Shown here: positions 1 through 6,337 of the stretch, piece after piece | Position numbering within the stretch: the first letter of the stretch is position 1 | Layout of the letters: every line of letters begins with the position of its first letter | Source of the DNA: an uncultured Clostridia bacterium | Lineage (GTDB): Bacteria > Bacillota > Clostridia > TANB77 > CAG-508 | Assembly: GCA_944392065.1 (NCBI GenBank) | Contig: CALXVO010000006.1 | Location: forward strand, 1 to 22,314 | DNA: 22,314 bases | Reading direction: 5' to 3' | Position numbers and translations under genes: made by a program | The notes under the pieces: generated by a model | What the model was told of the DNA's origin: nothing | Database searches by the model: none | What the model saw: the letters and a program-made list of their open reading frames with translations, nothing else

Positions 1-131
1 GAGCAAACGAGTGGCCTTAAAAAATTTTATTTTTTAAGGTCGCTAATTTGTTTGCGACAGCAAGGTACAAAAAAATTGAGAAATATACATACTACTAAGA
101 CATATTCTACAAATTTACGTTGAACAGTAAC
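1..131 (-). mobile_element. Palindromic insertion element, copy A (cut by window edge)
   Basis: This is the right-hand part of the element also found at 14785-14954. Bases 1-131 match 14823-14954 with four substitutions and one single-base indel. It holds the hairpin CCTTAAAAAA/TTTTTTAAGG (15-39), the flanking GCAAAC/GTTTGC pair, the A-run spacer, the conserved arm around 81-103, and the terminal GTAAC at 127-131. The left half lies outside the window. No protein is encoded. The strand given is arbitrary because the element is near-palindromic. The element lies downstream of acpP, past its terminator. Confidence 0.75.
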
Positions 132-138
132 CTAGAAC

Positions 139-199
139 GTTACAATTCACGGTTATTTTTGGTCGGAGCAATATATTAGAATAGGCTGTAAACTGTAAC
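139..199. mobile_element. 61-bp miniature inverted-repeat element (family 2)
   Basis: The ends are inverted repeats: GTTACAATTCACGG at the left and, on the other strand, GTTACAGTTTACAG at the right. The flanks are CCTAGAAC (131-138) and TCTAGAAC (200-207), which is a 7 of 8 match and looks like an 8 bp target duplication. The left flank begins at the last base of copy A, so this element inserted right beside it. It is too short to encode anything. Related ends occur at 10294 and 19490. Confidence 0.65.
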
Positions 200-232
200 T
201 CTAGAACTACAAGCCGAATAAACTAATTATGC

Positions 233-270
233 ACAAAAAAAAACAAAGCAATCTTTTGATTACTCTGCTT
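233..270. terminator. Bidirectional intrinsic terminator after acpP
   Basis: A stem AGCAATC (247-253) / GATTACT (258-264), with one G-T wobble and a TTTT loop, is flanked by an A-run on the left and a T-run on the right. Read on the minus strand it ends in a U-rich tract a few bases after the acpP stop, so it should terminate the plsX-acpP transcript. The right T-run also makes it usable from the plus strand. Confidence 0.75.
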
Positions 271-276
271 TTTTTA

Positions 277-519
277 TTATGCAAGATGATCTTTTATATA
301 ATCTACAACATCGCCTACAGAAACAACCTTTTCTGCATCGCTATCAGGTATTTCTATATCAAATTCTTCTTCAAGAGCCATTATTAATTCAACTATGTCA
401 AGTGAATCTGCTCCTAAATCATCTATAAAAGATGCTTCCATTGTAACTGCTGTTTCAGCTACACCTAGTTGCTCAACTATTATTCCTTTTACTTTTTCAA
501 AAACTTCTTCTGAACTCAT
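277..519 (-). CDS. acpP: Acyl carrier protein
   Basis: This 80-residue acidic protein carries growing acyl chains on a 4'-phosphopantetheine arm during fatty acid synthesis in the cytoplasm. The attachment motif GADSLDIVELI is intact, with the modified serine at residue 39. Length and overall sequence (acidic helices II and III, ending YIKDHLA) are typical of the family. The start is set by a strong site, AAGGAGGTGA, just upstream of the ATG. It lies 81 bases downstream of plsX on the same strand with no terminator between, so the two are probably cotranscribed, as in many Bacillota. A terminator follows at 233-270, so any downstream gene would need its own promoter. Confidence 0.97.
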   Translation of the reverse strand: MSSEEVFEKVKGIIVEQLGVAETAVTMEASFIDDLGADSLDIVELIMALEEEFDIEIPDSDAEKVVSVGDVVDYIKDHLA

Positions 520-600
520 TATATAAGTTCACCTCCTTATATTTTTCATAACTTCGTCTTATCTAACAATAATACATATTAATTTAATTGTCAATATTTT

Positions 601-1623
601 TTATGAATTTTTTTCAAAAGCCTCTATCATTTTTTCTACTGCCTTATTTTGAACAAATTGTTCAGCTTGCTTTATTGTAAATTCAAATAGCTTTTCATCA
701 CTACTTCCATGAGCCTTTACTACTGGTCTTTTTACTCCTAAAAATAATGCTCCGCCATATTCTTTATAATCTACTGTTTTAGAAAATTTTTTGATTGCTG
801 GTAAACTTGGAAGTGCAGCTATTTTAGTTAATAAGCTATGTGTTAAGCTTTCTGTTAAACTTCTTTTTACAAATTTTCCCAATCCCTCAATGGATTTTAG
901 GAAAACATTTCCAGTAAAGCCATCAGTAACTACAACATCTACATCTCCGGAAAAAGCGTCCCTTCCTTCAACATTACCTATAAAGTTAATGTCTAGTTTT
1001 TCAGCATTTTCCTTTAACAATTTATATGATTCTTTTGTAAGTTCATTACCTTTTGTTTCTTCAGTTCCTATATTTAATAATCCTACCGCTGGATTTTCCA
1101 TTCCAAATGTGTTTTTTAAGTAGATGCTTGCCATTTGTGCAAATTGAAGTAGATTTATTGGCTTACAATTCGTGTTCGAACCACAGTCTATTAAAAGTAA
1201 TCTACTTTTATATGCAGGCAAAATTCCAGCCAAAGCTGGTCTATCTATGCCTTTTATTCTCCCTACTAGAAGAGTAGCTCCTGTGAGTAGTGCACCCGAA
1301 TTTCCAGCAGAGATAAATACATCTCCTTCGCCTTGTTTTAGCATATTAAATCCTACAACCATCGAAGAATCCTTCTTGTGCTTTATTGCCTGGGTTGGAA
1401 TATCTTCCATTTCTATTGTTTCTGTTGCATTTTTTATGCTTAATCTAGGAGATATATCATTTATGTCATCTTTTCCATATAATTCTTTTATACGTTTTTT
1501 TATTACTTCTTCTTTTCCTATTAAAACTACTTTAGCTTGTATTTGGTTTATTGCTTTTACTGCTCCTTTTATATTTGCATCTGGTGCATTATCTCCACCC
1601 ATGGCATCAAGTAAAATAATCAT
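601..1623 (-). CDS. plsX: Phosphate acyltransferase PlsX
   Basis: PlsX converts acyl-ACP and phosphate to acyl-phosphate, the acyl donor used by PlsY in the first step of phosphatidic acid synthesis. It is a soluble, membrane-associated enzyme. The 340-residue product has the N-terminal hallmark DAMGGDNAP, the GNSGALLTGA segment, the VVTDGFTGNVFLKS segment and the late KEYGGALFLG motif. The length is normal. The start ATG is preceded by GGAGG. A promoter lies at 1710-1738. acpP follows on the same strand, which pairs the substrate carrier with the enzyme that draws on it. A TTAGT/ACTAA inverted repeat at the presumed transcription start may be an operator. Confidence 0.97.
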   Translation of the reverse strand: MIILLDAMGGDNAPDANIKGAVKAINQIQAKVVLIGKEEVIKKRIKELYGKDDINDISPRLSIKNATETIEMEDIPTQAIKHKKDSSMVVGFNMLKQGEGDVFISAGNSGALLTGATLLVGRIKGIDRPALAGILPAYKSRLLLIDCGSNTNCKPINLLQFAQMASIYLKNTFGMENPAVGLLNIGTEETKGNELTKESYKLLKENAEKLDINFIGNVEGRDAFSGDVDVVVTDGFTGNVFLKSIEGLGKFVKRSLTESLTHSLLTKIAALPSLPAIKKFSKTVDYKEYGGALFLGVKRPVVKAHGSSDEKLFEFTIKQAEQFVQNKAVEKMIEAFEKNS

Positions 1624-1693
1624 CTGGTTTCCTCCATTAATTGTATATTATTATAAATATATTTATTTTATTTTTTATTAGAACTTTTCTTAT

Positions 1694-1708
1694 TTAGTAC
1701 TTGACTAA
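1694..1708. promoter_or_regulatory. Possible FapR-like operator upstream of plsX
   Basis: An inverted repeat TTAGT-N5-ACTAA sits directly downstream of the plsX -10 hexamer, over the likely transcription start. FapR, the malonyl-CoA-responsive repressor of lipid genes in many Bacillota, binds a TTAGTAC...TACTAA-type palindrome, as I recall it, and plsX is a classic target. The spacing here is about two bases shorter than that consensus, so this is a tentative assignment. Confidence 0.35.
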
Positions 1709-1709
1709 T

Positions 1710-1738
1710 ATTTTATAACTTATATTTAGTAAAGTCAA
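1710..1738 (-). promoter_or_regulatory. Sigma-A-type promoter of plsX-acpP
   Basis: On the minus strand the sequence reads TTGACT (1738-1733), a 17-base spacer, then TAAAAT (1715-1710). The predicted start lies about 80 bases before the plsX ATG. It lies about 30 bases outside insertion element B. Confidence 0.7.
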
Positions 1739-1767
1739 TTATTATTTTGAAATTCGACCCATAGTTC

Positions 1768-2036
1768 GTTACAGGAAAATGGTTTTACAGAAATTTCAGC
1801 CTTAAACCTAGGTAATATGTATATTTAGAAAATTTTTGCAGTGACGCATAAGCGACCAAACGAGCTTCTTCGAAGCGAGTGCGATTTGGAGCAACCTTCC
1901 TGCGATTAAAAGAAAAATTTATTTTTCTTTTAATCATTAGAAGGTGTGCTTTCGCCAAGGAACAAAAAAATTTGAGAAATATACATATTACCTAGGTTTT
2001 TATATTGAATATATTTTAAAACCATTATCCAGTAAC
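1768..2036. mobile_element. Palindromic insertion element, copy B (complete, 269 bp)
   Basis: The outer ends are GTTAC and GTAAC. The outer arms (1768-1788 and 2016-2036) agree apart from two or three bases, and the inner arms 1804-1826 and 1977-1999 are a perfect 23 bp inverted repeat containing CCTAGGTAATATG. The core between them (about 1838-1970) folds into hairpins: GCTTC/GAAGC, CCAAA/TTTGG, ACCTTC/GAAGGT and a perfect 14 bp stem GATTAAAAGAAAAA/TTTTTCTTTTAATC with a 4-base loop. The core start AGCGACCAAACGAGCTT is shared with copy D. Flanking octamers CATAGTTC and TATGATTC match at only 5 of 8, so a target duplication is not clear. No ORF is present. This fills most of the gap between plsX and the M23 gene. 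Confidence 0.75.
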
Positions 2037-2063
2037 TATGATTCATAATTATAGTTACAAAAA

Positions 2064-2089
2064 AGATATAGCCTTATAACTATATCTTC
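2064..2089 (-). terminator. Intrinsic terminator of the M23 peptidase gene
   Basis: On the minus strand a perfect 9 bp stem AAGATATAG/CTATATCTT with an 8-base loop is followed by a run of six T. It lies about 8 bases after the stop codon of the peptidase gene. Confidence 0.85.
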
Positions 2090-2097
2090 TTACTTTA

Positions 2098-3048
2098 TTA
2101 GTTATATAAATAATTTTGTGGGTTTATAACTGCTCCATTTACCCTTACTTCAAAGTGTAAGTGGTTGCCTGTTGAGTTACCCGTTGAACCAACAGCTGCT
2201 ATTGTATCGCCAGCCTCTACCTTTTCTCCTGTAGAAACATATAACTTACTACAGTGTCCATAATAAGTCTCAACACCATTTCCATTGTCTAGTTTCACTA
2301 CATATCCATATCCACCACTGTATCCGGAGAAAGTAACAGTACCACCTGCTGCTGCCTTTATTGGTGTTCCATATGGTGCTGCTATATCTAAGCCAGTATG
2401 ACTACTAGATCTGATGCTTTCCCTATTACCAAATCTGGATGTAATAATACCAGATACTGGCGTTACTTCTAGATAAACTCCTTGCACAGTATGAGATTCT
2501 ATTTCTTTTTTCTCTTCTATTTCAGCTTCTATTTCTTCTTTCTTTTTTTCAATTTCTGTATCAATATCTGCTGATGCTACTTTAACTGTAGTTTCATTTT
2601 CCTTGTCTGTTGTTACTACCTCTGTTATACCTATTTCTAAATCTATTTCGTCTTCATATTTTTCTGTCATTTCATCTACTATTTTTTCAGCTTCTTCTAA
2701 GCTTGCTAAAACGGCTTTTTCTTCGCCATCCAGTGTCACGGCATATAATTTATAGGTCGTTTCAGAACTATCTTGTAGTTTAGCTAATATTACTTCTTCA
2801 TTTGTTTGCTCTGATTTGTCTACAAATTTTAGACTATATTCAGGCATGTTTTCTATTACTGTAAATAATTTTGCTTCTTCTTCTTTATTTATTATTTCAT
2901 TTACTTTTAATTCAAATTCTTCTTTGTTTGCTACATAACCTACTGTCTCACCATTTATTATTACTTCACATACTAGGTTAAATTTAAAAAGTATAATTAT
3001 TGTCATTACAAACAGTGCAATTGCTACTATATTTATAAGTCTAATCAT
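2098..3048 (-). CDS. Membrane-anchored M23 family metallopeptidase
   Basis: This 316-residue protein is a probable peptidoglycan endopeptidase of the LytM/M23 family held at the outer face of the membrane. Residues 4-23 form a hydrophobic anchor. A roughly 160-residue spacer follows, with a very acidic, Lys/Glu-rich predicted coiled coil at 163-185. The M23 domain covers about 195-316. Zinc ligands are seen as H217 and D221 (SSSHTGLDIAAPYG) and in the GNHLHFEVR motif (H296, H298), and H265 lies in YYGHCSKLY. All catalytic residues are present. The ATG has only a weak purine-rich site; a better AGGAG lies about 50 bases upstream but has no usable start in frame. It has its own promoter at 3122-3150 and a terminator at 2064-2089, so it is monocistronic. 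Confidence 0.9.
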   Translation of the reverse strand: MIRLINIVAIALFVMTIIILFKFNLVCEVIINGETVGYVANKEEFELKVNEIINKEEEAKLFTVIENMPEYSLKFVDKSEQTNEEVILAKLQDSSETTYKLYAVTLDGEEKAVLASLEEAEKIVDEMTEKYEDEIDLEIGITEVVTTDKENETTVKVASADIDTEIEKKKEEIEAEIEEKKEIESHTVQGVYLEVTPVSGIITSRFGNRESIRSSSHTGLDIAAPYGTPIKAAAGGTVTFSGYSGGYGYVVKLDNGNGVETYYGHCSKLYVSTGEKVEAGDTIAAVGSTGNSTGNHLHFEVRVNGAVINPQNYLYN

Positions 3049-3102
3049 TTCTTTTGTGTAGTATTTAATTTTCCTGTTTAAAATATATTTTCACACTCCT
3101 TT

Positions 3103-3116
3103 TTGTGACGTGACAA
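3103..3116. promoter_or_regulatory. Near-palindrome in the M23 leader
   Basis: TTGTGACGTGACAA is a 14 bp palindrome apart from one mismatched base pair (positions 5 and 10). It lies a few bases downstream of the -10 hexamer, where a repressor would block transcription. No regulator can be named. Confidence 0.3.
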
Positions 3117-3121
3117 AGTTA

Positions 3122-3150
3122 ATTATACCATATATTCTGTGCAGTTTCAA
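3122..3150 (-). promoter_or_regulatory. Promoter of the M23 peptidase gene
   Basis: The minus strand reads TTGAAA (3150-3145), 17 bases, TATAAT (3127-3122), with TGG just before the -10 (extended -10). The 14 bases ATATATGGTATAAT are shared with the promoter of the SleB-type hydrolase at 19182-19210. Confidence 0.8.
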
Positions 3151-3334
3151 ATTTAATATTCTATTTTCTCGCATTTTTGACATTTTTTAGACATTTCATG
3201 CTTTTTGCTGTTTGAATTATCTTACAGTTTCCTCTATTTTCCTTTATTTTTCTCATTTTTTCTCGTTTTTTCAGCTATTGACTTTTGGTTGGAATTACTA
3301 TCTATGGAAATTTTTACACAAATTGAGCAATTGG

Positions 3335-3420
3335 GGACGGGCTTGTTTTGCACAAGGTTAAACCAATTTTCTATATAAATAAATATTTATGTTTAGCCTT
3401 GAGCAGAACAAGTGTGGTCC
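3335..3420. repeat. 86-bp imperfect palindrome containing a GGGGAC motif
   Basis: The left arm (3335-3363) and the reverse complement of the right arm (3391-3420) share CTTGTT-TGC-CAAGG-TAAAC with three substitutions in 24 positions. The AT-rich loop is about 27 bases. GGGGAC (3333-3338) begins the left arm. The repeat is non-coding and lies between the M23 promoter and the ATPase 3' end; no other feature was recognised in 3151-3439. Confidence 0.6.
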
Positions 3421-3439
3421 AAATCGCATATCGCACAAG

Positions 3440-3466
3440 AGAGGGCAAATCTTAAATTTGTCCTCT
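3440..3466. terminator. Hairpin downstream of the Ca2+ ATPase
   Basis: AGAGGGCAAAT / ATTTGTCCTCT form an 11 bp stem with one G-T pair and a 5-base loop. It starts just after the ATPase stop codon. The T-rich tail (TTTCTT) is on the plus-strand side; on the minus strand no clear U-run follows, so it may protect the mRNA end rather than terminate. Confidence 0.5.
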
Positions 3467-3469
3467 TTC

Positions 3470-6241
3470 TTATAAGGTGTGTCCCCTTTTCCCATTTATG
3501 AAATAATAGAACCGTCCCCTTGTTTCATAAATTCTTTTTCCAAATTTGATTTCATTTAATTTCTTTTGTGCTTCTATAATAACGAGTGGAAGTAAGGATA
3601 TTCCTATTGTATATAGCCATTGTGTTCCATTTAATGGTACTAATTTAAATACATTTGCAAATGCTGGTACCATTACCACAATTCCTTGCAGAGCAATTCC
3701 TAGTACAAATGCTCCTATTAAGTATTTATTTTCTAATAAGCCAACTTTAAAAATGGATTCATCGCTTTTTACATTAAAACTATGTACTAACTCAAGCATT
3801 CCTAGTGCTACAAATGCCATACTTCTTCCTACTTCTAGGCCATATAGATTATTTCCAATGCTAAATATTAGTAGTGTAAGCATTCCAAGCATTGCACCTT
3901 CAACAAAAATCTTCCCCCATAAGCCATCTGCAAAAATGCTTTTCTTTGCGTCTCGTGGTTTTCGATTCATAATGTCTTTGTCCGGTGGTTCTAAGCCTAT
4001 TGCGATTGCTGGCAGTGAGTCTGTAACTAGATTCACCCACAAAAGCTGTATTGCTAAAAGTGGTGATTTCATTCCTAGAAGTAACCCTACAAATATGGTT
4101 ATAATTTCTCCTATATTCGTAGCAATTAAGAAATGGACCGCTTTTTTTATGTTTTCAAAGATATTTCTACCTTGTTTTACTGCTTCTACAATCGTAACAA
4201 AATTATCATCTGTTAAAATCATATCTGATGCATTTTTCGCAACATCGGTACCATTTTTTCCCATAGCAATTCCAATATCTGCTTTCTTTAGTGCAGGTGC
4301 ATCATTTACACCATCTCCTGTCATTGCAACTACTGCACCTGTCTTTTGAAATGCCTCTACAATTCTTACCTTGTGTTCTGGAGATACTCTAGCAAAAACA
4401 GAATACCTTGAAATATTTTTCTCTAGTTCTTTTTGTGGTATTTCGTCCAGTTCTTTTCCAGTTATCGCCAAATCGTTTTTCTTTAGTATTCCTAATTCTT
4501 TTGCAATTGCTTTTGCGGTAGCAATATGATCTCCTGTTATCATAACAGTTTTAATTCCCGCTTTTCTGCAAGTTGCTACTGCTTCTTCTACACCTTCGCG
4601 TGGTGGGTCAATCATTCCTATTAATCCCACAAATGTTAAGTTATTTTCTATACTTTTGCTATCTATATTGGTTGGCAATCTAGGCATTTCTGCATATGCT
4701 ACTGCAATTACTCTTAAAGCATCATCTGCCATCTTGCTATTTATTTTCTCAATCTTTTGTATTGCATTGCTATCTAATAAGCGTACTTCTCCATTTAAAA
4801 AGTAATGTGTGCAGTGCTTTAATAACACATCTGGAGCTCCTTTTGTAATTGTTATAAAGGTATTCGTTTGAAATAGTTTGCTTATAATGCTGGTGTCGTC
4901 CGCTATCTCTAAATTATTCGCGTTCGCTTTACCAATCTGGCTATCTTTTTCTGATGTTATTTTGGAATTGTAATTAATTTTATGTATGGTGCTCATCATT
5001 TTTCTGTCTGAATCAAAAGGGATATCATTAATTCGGTTAAATTTTTGATATAACCTTTCTTTATATTTGCCTTGCTCTTTTGCTGCATTAACTATTGCAA
5101 GTTCAGTAGCCTCTCCCACTTCTCCTTCTACATCGGTACACATTGTTCCTAGTTCTAGGATTATATTCCTTTGGTAATCTAGGCTTTCTCCTTTAATATC
5201 CATTACCTTTGTTACTTGCATTTTATTTTGTGTTAGGGTTCCTGTCTTGTCCGAACAAATTACACTACTACTTCCTAATGTTTCAACTGCTGGCAGTTTT
5301 CTAATAATTGTATTTTTTCTTGCCATTCGTGTAACACCTATGGAAAGCATTATCGTAACGATGGCAGGTAATCCCTCCGGAATAGCAGCTACTGCTAGTC
5401 CTACCGAAGTCATGAACATTTCAATTGGTTCTATCTTTTTTAGGATTCCAATTACAAAGATAAAAGCACAAATTACCAAGCATCCAATTCCAAGCGTTTT
5501 TCCAACTTCTCCTAGTTTCTTTTGAATTGGTGTTTCTGGTGACTCATTTGTGATAATCATATTAGCAATTTTTCCTACTTTTGTATGCATTCCTATATCG
5601 GTAACAATGGCTTCTCCATGTCCATTTACTACAATGGTATTTGCAAAAGCCATATTTAGCGTATCTCCTAAGGCTGTCTTTTCATCCAGTAGTACATTGG
5701 CATCTTTGGTCACAGGAACTGTCTCTCCCGTCAAGCTAGATTCTTCTATTTTTAAATTAGAACAACTAATTAATCTGCAATCAGCTGGTACAAAATTCCC
5801 TGCCTCCAATAAAACTATGTCTCCTGGTACCACTTCTGTACCTTTTATCGTGAGTATCCTTCCATCTCTTCTTACCTTTGCCACAGGTGCCGACATATCT
5901 TTTAATGCTTCTAACGACTTTTCGGCTTTCGCCTCTTGCACCAGTCCCATTATCGCATTAAGTACCACTATTGCAATAATGATAATGGAATCTATGTAAT
6001 CGTTCTCTCCTTGTATAAATGAAATACCTGCCGAAACCACTGCTGCTATTAATAAAATGATTATCATAAAATCTTGAAACTGTTTGATAAAACGTATCAA
6101 AAGACTTTCTTTTTTCTGCTCATCCAGTTTATTGGGTCCATGCTTATTATGCCTTTCTTCTGCTTCTTCTTTGCTCAATCCTTGCCTTAAGTTTGTCCTA
6201 AGTTTTCGTGCAACTTCCCCCACATTAAAAGACTGCCACAT
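3470..6241 (-). CDS. Calcium-transporting P-type ATPase (type IIA, SERCA-like)
   Basis: This integral membrane pump uses ATP to export Ca2+. From the chosen ATG it has 923 residues: a cation-ATPase N-terminal domain (VARKLRTNLRQGLSKEEA), M1-M2, the actuator with SLTGETVP, M4 with the Ca2+-site motif AAIPEGLPA (about residue 285), the phosphorylation motif SDKTGTLTQ (D331), KGAP in the nucleotide domain, MITGDH, GDGVND, and NLVTDSLPAIAIGLEP in M6. These match type IIA pumps. The nucleotide domain has a roughly 30-residue low-similarity insert (ITSEKDSQIGKANANNLEIA). An in-frame TTG lies nine bases upstream, but the ATG is better spaced from AAAGGAG. The last 17 residues (TRGRFYYFINGKRGHTL) are translated from GGGGAC repeats and look acquired. 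It follows smc by 96 bases and is probably cotranscribed. Confidence 0.93.
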   Translation of the reverse strand: MWQSFNVGEVARKLRTNLRQGLSKEEAEERHNKHGPNKLDEQKKESLLIRFIKQFQDFMIIILLIAAVVSAGISFIQGENDYIDSIIIIAIVVLNAIMGLVQEAKAEKSLEALKDMSAPVAKVRRDGRILTIKGTEVVPGDIVLLEAGNFVPADCRLISCSNLKIEESSLTGETVPVTKDANVLLDEKTALGDTLNMAFANTIVVNGHGEAIVTDIGMHTKVGKIANMIITNESPETPIQKKLGEVGKTLGIGCLVICAFIFVIGILKKIEPIEMFMTSVGLAVAAIPEGLPAIVTIMLSIGVTRMARKNTIIRKLPAVETLGSSSVICSDKTGTLTQNKMQVTKVMDIKGESLDYQRNIILELGTMCTDVEGEVGEATELAIVNAAKEQGKYKERLYQKFNRINDIPFDSDRKMMSTIHKINYNSKITSEKDSQIGKANANNLEIADDTSIISKLFQTNTFITITKGAPDVLLKHCTHYFLNGEVRLLDSNAIQKIEKINSKMADDALRVIAVAYAEMPRLPTNIDSKSIENNLTFVGLIGMIDPPREGVEEAVATCRKAGIKTVMITGDHIATAKAIAKELGILKKNDLAITGKELDEIPQKELEKNISRYSVFARVSPEHKVRIVEAFQKTGAVVAMTGDGVNDAPALKKADIGIAMGKNGTDVAKNASDMILTDDNFVTIVEAVKQGRNIFENIKKAVHFLIATNIGEIITIFVGLLLGMKSPLLAIQLLWVNLVTDSLPAIAIGLEPPDKDIMNRKPRDAKKSIFADGLWGKIFVEGAMLGMLTLLIFSIGNNLYGLEVGRSMAFVALGMLELVHSFNVKSDESIFKVGLLENKYLIGAFVLGIALQGIVVMVPAFANVFKLVPLNGTQWLYTIGISLLPLVIIEAQKKLNEIKFGKRIYETRGRFYYFINGKRGHTL
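3481..3532 (-). repeat. Two GGGGAC-type short repeats inside the ATPase 3' end
   Basis: On the minus strand GGGGAC occurs at 3519-3514 (as AAGGGGACGGTTCT) and again at 3486-3481. The first copy lies between perfect 10 bp arms ATTTATGAAA/TTTCATAAAT (3494-3503 and 3523-3532). The pair is read in frame as the last residues of the ATPase. Similar GGGGACAGG/GGGGACGGG motifs occur at 3333, 9946 and 18006. Confidence 0.65.
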
Positions 6242-6337
6242 ATCTATCAACTCTCCTTTGTTTTTAGGTTATATTAATATATATGCAACAGTCTTTAACT
6301 TTATGACTAATTTTTCCAAATTAGAGACAGGCGTATT

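Noticed and set aside
3546..4349. Plus-strand ORFs opposite the ATPase, smc, plsX, permease and tatD genes
   Set aside because: All lie antisense to genes with clear family motifs and have no ribosome sites or recognisable products.
6321..6332. GAGACAGGC after the smc stop as another GGGGAC repeat
   Set aside because: Similar to the family but the GGGG core is not kept and no palindrome surrounds it; too weak to list.
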